Assembly (NCBI GenBank): GCA_900546485.1 | Contig: URDK01000094.1 | Location: forward strand, 1 to 9,984 | From: an uncultured Eubacteriales bacterium | GTDB taxonomy: Bacteria > Bacillota > Clostridia > Oscillospirales > Oscillospiraceae | Direction: 5' to 3' | DNA length: 9,984 nucleotides | Shown here: piece after piece, positions 6,512-9,984 of the stretch | How the letters are laid out: each line of letters opens with the position of its first letter | Numbering within the stretch: position 1 is the first letter of the stretch | Program-made: the position numbers and the translations under genes | Notes under the pieces: model-generated | Database searches by the model: none | What the model saw: only the letters and a program-made list of their open reading frames with translations | Told to the model about the DNA's origin: nothing

Positions 6512-8053
6512 ATGGAATGGATAATAGCCGGCGTTGCCTGCATAGTCACGCTGGTCATAGGCTTTTTCCTTGGCATAGGCTACCGCAAGAAAGTAGCCGA
6601 GCGTGAGATCTCGAGCGCCGAGGAGGAGGCCAAGAGGATAATAAACGAGTCCATCAAGGCCGCCGAGTCGAAAAAGCGCGAGGCGCTGGTCGAAGCCCGC
6701 GAGGAGATCCACAAGAGCCGCAACGAATACGAGCGCGAGGTCAAGGAGCGCCGGGCGGAGCTCTCCAAGCAGGAGCGCAGGCTCCAGCAGAAGGAGGAGA
6801 CGCTCGACCGCAAGAACGACACGCTTGAGAAAAAGACCGAGGCCCTGAACCAGAAGATCGCTCAGGCCGAGGCGCAGCAGGAGGAGATCAAGCTCGTCAA
6901 GAAGAGCCAGCTCGAAATGCTCGAGAAGATCTCCGGCTACACCGTGGACGAGGCCAAGGCCTACCTCATCTCGAACGTCGAGTCCGAAGTCACTCACGAG
7001 ATGGCCGCGAAGGTCCGCGAGGTGGAGGCCCAGTACAAGGAAGAAGCCGAAGAAAAGGCCAGAGAGATCATAGCCACCGCCATCCAGCGCTGCGCGGCCG
7101 ATCACGCCAGCGAGATAACCGTCTCCGTCGTACCACTCCCCAACGACGAGATGAAGGGCCGCATTATAGGACGAGAGGGACGCAACATTCGTTCCATCGA
7201 AACGCTTACCGGCTGCGACCTTATCATAGACGACACTCCGGAGGCGATAACGCTCTCGAGCTTCGACCCGGTGCGGCGTGAGGTCGCGAGGATAGCGCTC
7301 GAGAAGCTCATTCAGGACGGACGTATCCACCCGGCGCGCATCGAGGAGATGGTCGCCAAGGCCCAGCGCGAGGTGAACGCGACGATAAAGGCCGAGGGCG
7401 AGCGCGCGGCGTTCGAGACGAACATCCACGGCCTGAACCCCGAGATAATCCGTCTGCTCGGCCGCATGAAATACCGCACGAGCTACGGTCAGAACGTTCT
7501 GAATCACTCCATCGAGGTCGCTCAAATTGCGGGCCTGCTGGCCGCAGAGCTGGGCGTGGACGTCACCACGGCGAAGCGCGCAGGTCTGCTGCATGACCTC
7601 GGCAAGAGCATCGACCACGAGGTCGAGGGCAGCCACGTCACCATCGGCGTGGACGTTGCGAGGAAGTACAAGGAATCCCCCGAGGTGCTGCACGCCATCG
7701 AGGCTCACCACGGCGATGTGGAGCCCCACACCGTCATCGCCTGCCTCGTCCAGGCGGCGGACGCGATCTCGGCATCCCGTCCCGGCGCGCGGCGTGAGAA
7801 CATCGAGAACTACGTCAAGCGTCTTGAGAAGCTCGAGGAGGTCTCCAGGAGCTTCCCCGGAATTGCGGGCTGCTACGCCATCCAGGCGGGCCGCGAGATC
7901 CGCGTGATGGTCAAGCCCGAGGAGGTCTCGGAGGACCAGATGGTCCTGCTTGCCCGCGACATCGCAAAGAAGATCGAAAACGAGCTCACCTATCCCGGCC
8001 AGATAAAGGTCCACGTCCTGCGCGAGACCAAGGCCATAGAATACGCGAAATGA
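6512..8053 (+). CDS. rny: Ribonuclease Y
   Basis: This 513-residue protein is the usual length for RNase Y, the membrane-bound endoribonuclease that starts mRNA decay in many Firmicutes. It has an N-terminal membrane helix (1-23), a long charged coiled coil (about 27-195), a KH RNA-binding domain with GRIIGREGRNIR (217-228), and an HD domain with metal ligands H332, HD at 361-362 and D417, plus AHHGD (398-402). All catalytic motifs are intact. ATG 6512 gives the family N-terminus MEWIIAG; the nearest ATG (6517) is out of frame. The ribosome binding site AGGGAGG (6491-6497) is 14 nt from the start, longer than usual. The gene is transcribed alone from a strong promoter, with a structured leader and two terminators behind it. 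Confidence 0.98.
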   Translation: MEWIIAGVACIVTLVIGFFLGIGYRKKVAEREISSAEEEAKRIINESIKAAESKKREALVEAREEIHKSRNEYEREVKERRAELSKQERRLQQKEETLDRKNDTLEKKTEALNQKIAQAEAQQEEIKLVKKSQLEMLEKISGYTVDEAKAYLISNVESEVTHEMAAKVREVEAQYKEEAEEKAREIIATAIQRCAADHASEITVSVVPLPNDEMKGRIIGREGRNIRSIETLTGCDLIIDDTPEAITLSSFDPVRREVARIALEKLIQDGRIHPARIEEMVAKAQREVNATIKAEGERAAFETNIHGLNPEIIRLLGRMKYRTSYGQNVLNHSIEVAQIAGLLAAELGVDVTTAKRAGLLHDLGKSIDHEVEGSHVTIGVDVARKYKESPEVLHAIEAHHGDVEPHTVIACLVQAADAISASRPGARRENIENYVKRLEKLEEVSRSFPGIAGCYAIQAGREIRVMVKPEEVSEDQMVLLARDIAKKIENELTYPGQIKVHVLRETKAIEYAK

Positions 8054-8058
8054 TCACG

Positions 8059-8087
8059 AAGCGCGGCGTCCTTGACGCCGCGCTTTT
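8059..8087 (+). terminator. rny terminator 1
   Basis: A perfect 12-bp stem (8059-8070 with 8074-8085) closes a CTT loop and runs into TTTT, 5 nt after the rny stop codon. Confidence 0.92.
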
Positions 8088-8099
8088 CATTATCCAACA

Positions 8100-8126
8100 G
8101 GGCCCCTCGCCGGGGGCCCAGTTTTT
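8100..8126 (+). terminator. rny terminator 2 (tandem)
   Basis: GGGCCCC (8100-8106) pairs with GGGGCCC (8113-8119), and five T residues follow at 8122-8126. It backs up the first terminator and borders the palindrome array. Confidence 0.75.
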
Positions 8127-8127
8127 A

Positions 8128-8353
8128 TGCCGCTGCGTTCAGCGGCAAACGGAAAGGCTCATATGGGGAAGCATAAGAAGGGGGAACCCCCGGCGAGGGT
8201 TCCCCCTTGGACCCCCTCCTGCGCTTTATTAGCACAAGAGAGTTCCGCTCGCTGCGGCGAGCGGCCAGAGGCTTTGCCTCTGGACTCCACCACCTTTGAA
8301 AAGGTGGACGAAACTTTTATTCGCGCTTCGCGCAGCGAAGGGCGCAGCGAAGG
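8128..8353. repeat. Array of abutting palindromes holding repeat copy 2
   Basis: This mostly gene-free stretch has five perfect hairpins in a row: 8128-8147 (8-bp stem, CGTT loop), 8178-8208 (12-bp stem, 7-nt loop), 8245-8264 (8-bp stem, TGCG loop), 8265-8283 (8-bp stem, TTT loop) and 8290-8307 (7-bp stem, TGAA loop). The third and fourth abut without a gap. Positions 8263-8333 match copy 1 at 1-74. The array ends in an exact 12-bp tandem duplication, GCGCAGCGAAGG (8330-8341 and 8342-8353), one base before the stop codon of the XRE gene. No protein-coding sequence is convincing here. It lies between convergent genes, as mobile palindromic elements of the REP/MITE sort often do. Confidence 0.8.
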
Positions 8354-8354
8354 C

Positions 8355-8603
8355 TCAGGCCTTTCCGCCGCCGGATGCGGCGCATTCGCGTTCAATACAT
8401 TCTACAAGCTGGCTCGGGCGCAGCTCCAGTGCAAGAGCTATCCGCCAGATCGTCTCAAAATTCGCCTGCTTCGTCCCATTCTCTATCATCGTCAAATGCG
8501 TCCTGGCAATGCCCGCGAAGCCGCTGAGGACCTCCTGCGACAGCCCGCGCTCCCGCCTCAGCGAGCGTATTGCCCGTCCTACCGCCCTGTTGTCAAACTC
8601 CAA
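8355..8603 (-). CDS. XRE-family helix-turn-helix regulator
   Basis: This 82-residue protein is a single Cro/C1-type domain. It has VGRAIRSLRRERGLSQEVLS (8-27), then the turn and recognition helix region GIARTHLTMIENGTKQ, then ANFETIWRIALALELRPSQL (about 48-66), with a short C-terminal tail. It should bind DNA as a dimer and likely regulates itself or its divergent neighbour, the lipoprotein at 8734. I chose TTG 8603 because a G-rich ribosome binding site (complement of 8608-8619) lies about 5 nt upstream and homologs I remember start with MEFD; a longer frame to 8741 would overlap the lipoprotein start and has no ribosome binding site. The gene ends one base before the palindrome array. A clear -35 was not found. 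Confidence 0.85.
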   Translation of the reverse strand: MEFDNRAVGRAIRSLRRERGLSQEVLSGFAGIARTHLTMIENGTKQANFETIWRIALALELRPSQLVECIERECAASGGGKA

Positions 8604-8676
8604 TACGCTCCCCCCCCTCTTTCCCTTCGGATACGTTAAGTCTACGGGAAATGGGGCGAAAATATGTATACGACAG

Positions 8677-8705
8677 TAGACATTTTCTGCGACATATGCT
8701 AAGAT
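8677..8705 (+). promoter_or_regulatory. Probable promoter of the lipoprotein gene
   Basis: TAGACA (8677-8682), 17 bp and TAAGAT (8700-8705) place a start near 8712, about 22 nt before ATG 8734. The same 80-bp gap must also hold the leftward XRE promoter. On the minus strand TGTC is repeated three times between 8671 and 8694, a possible regulator site. Confidence 0.5.
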
Positions 8706-8733
8706 ATGGCCACGCGCATATGGGGAGATGTCG

Positions 8734-9225
8734 ATGAACAAAGGGCAAACTGCAATAATGCTCGCCGCTGTCGGGCTGCTGCTGATTCTGCTGCTGTCCG
8801 GCTGCGGCAGCGGGGCGCCCGTCTGGAAGGCCGTGCCGTGTACAACCGAGCCCGCCGACGGGGAGTTTTACATCATAAATGACCGTGGTTTTGAGGTCGA
8901 GGGCCGGTACCTGCTGAACGCCTACCTTGAGGTAGACAGCCTGGGCGCCTCTTTCACTTTCAGAGGCATATTCGGGCGCGTGCTCTTGAGCAGCAGCGAA
9001 TTCAGCGTACAGATAAGTCAGGGCGGCAGGGCCTGGGAGCTCACCGGCACCAGACAGGGCAGCTTCATCGTGCTCAGGGGTGAAGAAAACATGGCCATAC
9101 TTTTGCTCTGCCTGCTGGGAAGCGAACCTGTCGACATCCGTATCCAGGGCCGCGGGAGCTGCGGAGAGGACTTCAGCTTCAGCGTCGAGCCCGGCAATTT
9201 TGCGCAGCTGTATGATCTGCGATAG
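8734..9225 (+). CDS. Putative lipoprotein of unknown function
   Basis: This 163-residue protein has a short basic start, a hydrophobic stretch (7-21) and a lipobox ending LLSGC with the lipidated cysteine at 24, so it should be anchored on the outer face of the membrane. The rest alternates hydrophobic and polar residues in a beta-rich way (YLLNAYLEVDSLGASFTFRG, then VLLSSSEFSVQI), with one hydrophobic patch, MAILLLCLLG. I do not recognise the family. ATG 8734 is preferred over ATG 8728 because GGGGAG (8722-8727) is 6 nt from the former and touches the latter. It is divergent from the XRE gene, which may control it, and ends at a terminator shared with the convergent gene. Confidence 0.8.
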   Translation: MNKGQTAIMLAAVGLLLILLLSGCGSGAPVWKAVPCTTEPADGEFYIINDRGFEVEGRYLLNAYLEVDSLGASFTFRGIFGRVLLSSSEFSVQISQGGRAWELTGTRQGSFIVLRGEENMAILLLCLLGSEPVDIRIQGRGSCGEDFSFSVEPGNFAQLYDLR

Positions 9226-9228
9226 AAA

Positions 9229-9260
9229 AAAGCCCGCCGGCCAAATGGCCGGCGGGTTTG
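9229..9260. terminator. Bidirectional intrinsic terminator
   Basis: A perfect 10-bp stem (9233-9242 with 9247-9256) closes an AAAT loop. Rightward it ends in GGGTTTGGTTT for the lipoprotein gene. Leftward it runs into six T residues (complement of 9226-9231) for the small membrane protein gene ending at 9271. Confidence 0.92.
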
Positions 9261-9270
9261 GTTTATACCT

Positions 9271-9477
9271 TTATACTATGCGTCTGTCGCGCTTCTGGCT
9301 GTCGTAATGCTTGTTCAGGAAGGGCCTTATGACGTAGTAGATGAGCTTGTTCTCAAGGTTGAACATGTATATCGTGAACGTCACGAGGAAGGTCAGAAAT
9401 CCGAACAGCGTCAGCTTTCCGGCTATCTTCAGCGCGCGCTTTTTGGCGGGGACCTTTTCCTTTTTTGCTTTCTTCAT
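9271..9477 (-). CDS. Small lysine-rich single-pass membrane protein
   Basis: This 68-residue protein has a strongly basic N-terminus (KKAKKEKVPAKKRALK), one membrane helix (about 22-41, LTLFGFLTFLVTFTIYMF) and a basic tail. The charge pattern favours a cytoplasmic N-terminus. I do not recognise a family. It starts at ATG 9477, 20 bp after the dehydratase subunit gene, with a modest GGCAGG site about 9 nt upstream, and ends at a strong terminator, so it is the last gene of that operon. Position suggests a helper or membrane tether linked to the dehydratase or an off-window gene, but nothing in the sequence proves it. It is too basic and hydrophobic to be a chance ORF in such GC-rich DNA. Confidence 0.75.
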   Translation of the reverse strand: MKKAKKEKVPAKKRALKIAGKLTLFGFLTFLVTFTIYMFNLENKLIYYVIRPFLNKHYDSQKRDRRIV

Positions 9478-9497
9478 TTCGCTTTACCTGCCTTTCC

Positions 9498-9984
9498 TTA
9501 CCACGCCTCGGAGTCGTCGAAGTCGACCAGTGTCGGGTCGAGCGGCTCCTCGCCAACGACGACGGACATGTAGTTGTTGACGATATTGCGCATGTCGCGC
9601 CGCGAGATCGTGCGGCAGTCCTCAAGGTCGTGCTCCACGAAGATGAAGTAGAAGCCGAGATCGCGCGCCTGCTCCTCCATCATGGCGTGGACGCCGTTCA
9701 TGCCCTTGCAGGCGACGTTGTCGTTCATGAGCACCATGTCGCAGTTGAAGTTCTTGGCCCAGTCCCAGATGGCGTTGACGTTCTCCCAGCCGCCGACGGC
9801 GTGGTGACGCATGACGGCCTTTTCCGAGAAGAGCGCGAGGTCCTTTATCGCCTGGTCCGGGTCGTCCGTGCTTATCATGTTGTGGCCCATGGTGGAGTCC
9901 ATGTTCAGCACGATGTTGACGCCCCAGCAGTTCTGTATCCAGGTCGGGAAGTCGGTGTAGTACACCGCCGAGGGGCCCCAGAGG
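9498..9984 (-). CDS. 2-hydroxyacyl-CoA dehydratase subunit (HgdB/FldC-like), C-terminal part
   Basis: The open frame runs past the right end of the window, so only about 161 C-terminal residues are visible; the GTG at 9965 is an internal codon, with coding continuing before it (LWGPSAVYYTDF). The sequence fits 2-hydroxyacyl-CoA dehydratases and benzoyl-CoA reductases: an AVMRHHAVGGWENV stretch, then CDMVLMNDNVACKGMNG with a cysteine that may bind the 4Fe-4S cluster, then GFYFIFVEHDLEDCRTISRR and a helical end. These enzymes remove water from 2-hydroxyacyl-CoA in anaerobic amino-acid fermentation, after ATP-driven one-electron activation. The substrate cannot be read from this part. The end at 9498 is 20 bp from the small membrane protein gene. 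Confidence 0.85.
   Translation of the reverse strand, partial: LWGPSAVYYTDFPTWIQNCWGVNIVLNMDSTMGHNMISTDDPDQAIKDLALFSEKAVMRHHAVGGWENVNAIWDWAKNFNCDMVLMNDNVACKGMNGVHAMMEEQARDLGFYFIFVEHDLEDCRTISRRDMRNIVNNYMSVVVGEEPLDPTLVDFDDSEAW

Noticed and set aside
6461..8014. 517-codon open frame on the minus strand opposite rny
   Set aside because: It is the mirror of the rny coding sequence, with Leu-rich low-complexity sequence reflecting the coiled coil. It has no start signals.
8128..8353. CRISPR array
   Set aside because: The hairpins differ in sequence and spacing, and there are no regular spacers or cas genes.
8127..8639. Plus-strand frame reading through the palindrome array
   Set aside because: It is translated repeat DNA followed by the antisense of the XRE gene.

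Overview
The window looks like chromosome of a GC-rich, Gram-positive, anaerobic gut-type Clostridium relative, probably in the Oscillospirales. That is inferred from four things: RNase Y as the housekeeping ribonuclease, strong AGGAGG-type ribosome binding sites with some TTG starts, a 2-hydroxyacyl-CoA dehydratase gene, and a palindromic repeat of a kind I associate with these genomes. I recognise no phage, insertion sequence, CRISPR array, tRNA or rRNA.

Left edge (1-501): a truncated copy of a structured repeat (1-74) cuts into a tiny minus-strand ORF. Divergent from that ORF is a ribbon-helix-helix regulator (262-456). The AT-rich gap between them carries two palindromes suited to autoregulation. 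A bidirectional terminator (467-501) closes the region.

Minus-strand operon (6284 down to 504): five closely spaced genes in the order polytopic GT-C-like membrane protein, PMT-type (GT39) glycosyltransferase with an inserted discoidin-like domain, PHP-domain phosphoesterase of the histidinol-phosphatase family, ribose-5-phosphate isomerase B, and a membrane-anchored DUF4015-like glycosidase-fold protein whose motif looks degenerate. Gaps are 14-33 bp and each gene has its own ribosome binding site. The set suggests surface glycan or glycoprotein work joined to sugar-phosphate metabolism. The link between the two halves is inference.

Centre (6285-8126): back-to-back promoters drive the operon leftward and rny (RNase Y) rightward. 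The rny leader begins with a long hairpin, followed by a second terminator-like hairpin ahead of the start codon. Two tandem terminators follow rny.

Right part (8128-9984): a 225-bp array of back-to-back palindromes holds the second copy of the edge repeat. The two copies differ in one stem by two fully compensated base pairs. Next come a small XRE-type regulator (minus) divergent from a lipoprotein gene (plus), a bidirectional terminator, a small membrane protein, and the C-terminal part of a 2-hydroxyacyl-CoA dehydratase subunit that runs off the right end.

No complete new system is evident. The best leads are the covarying repeat, the structured rny leader, the degenerate DUF4015 protein and the discoidin-like insertion in the PMT enzyme.
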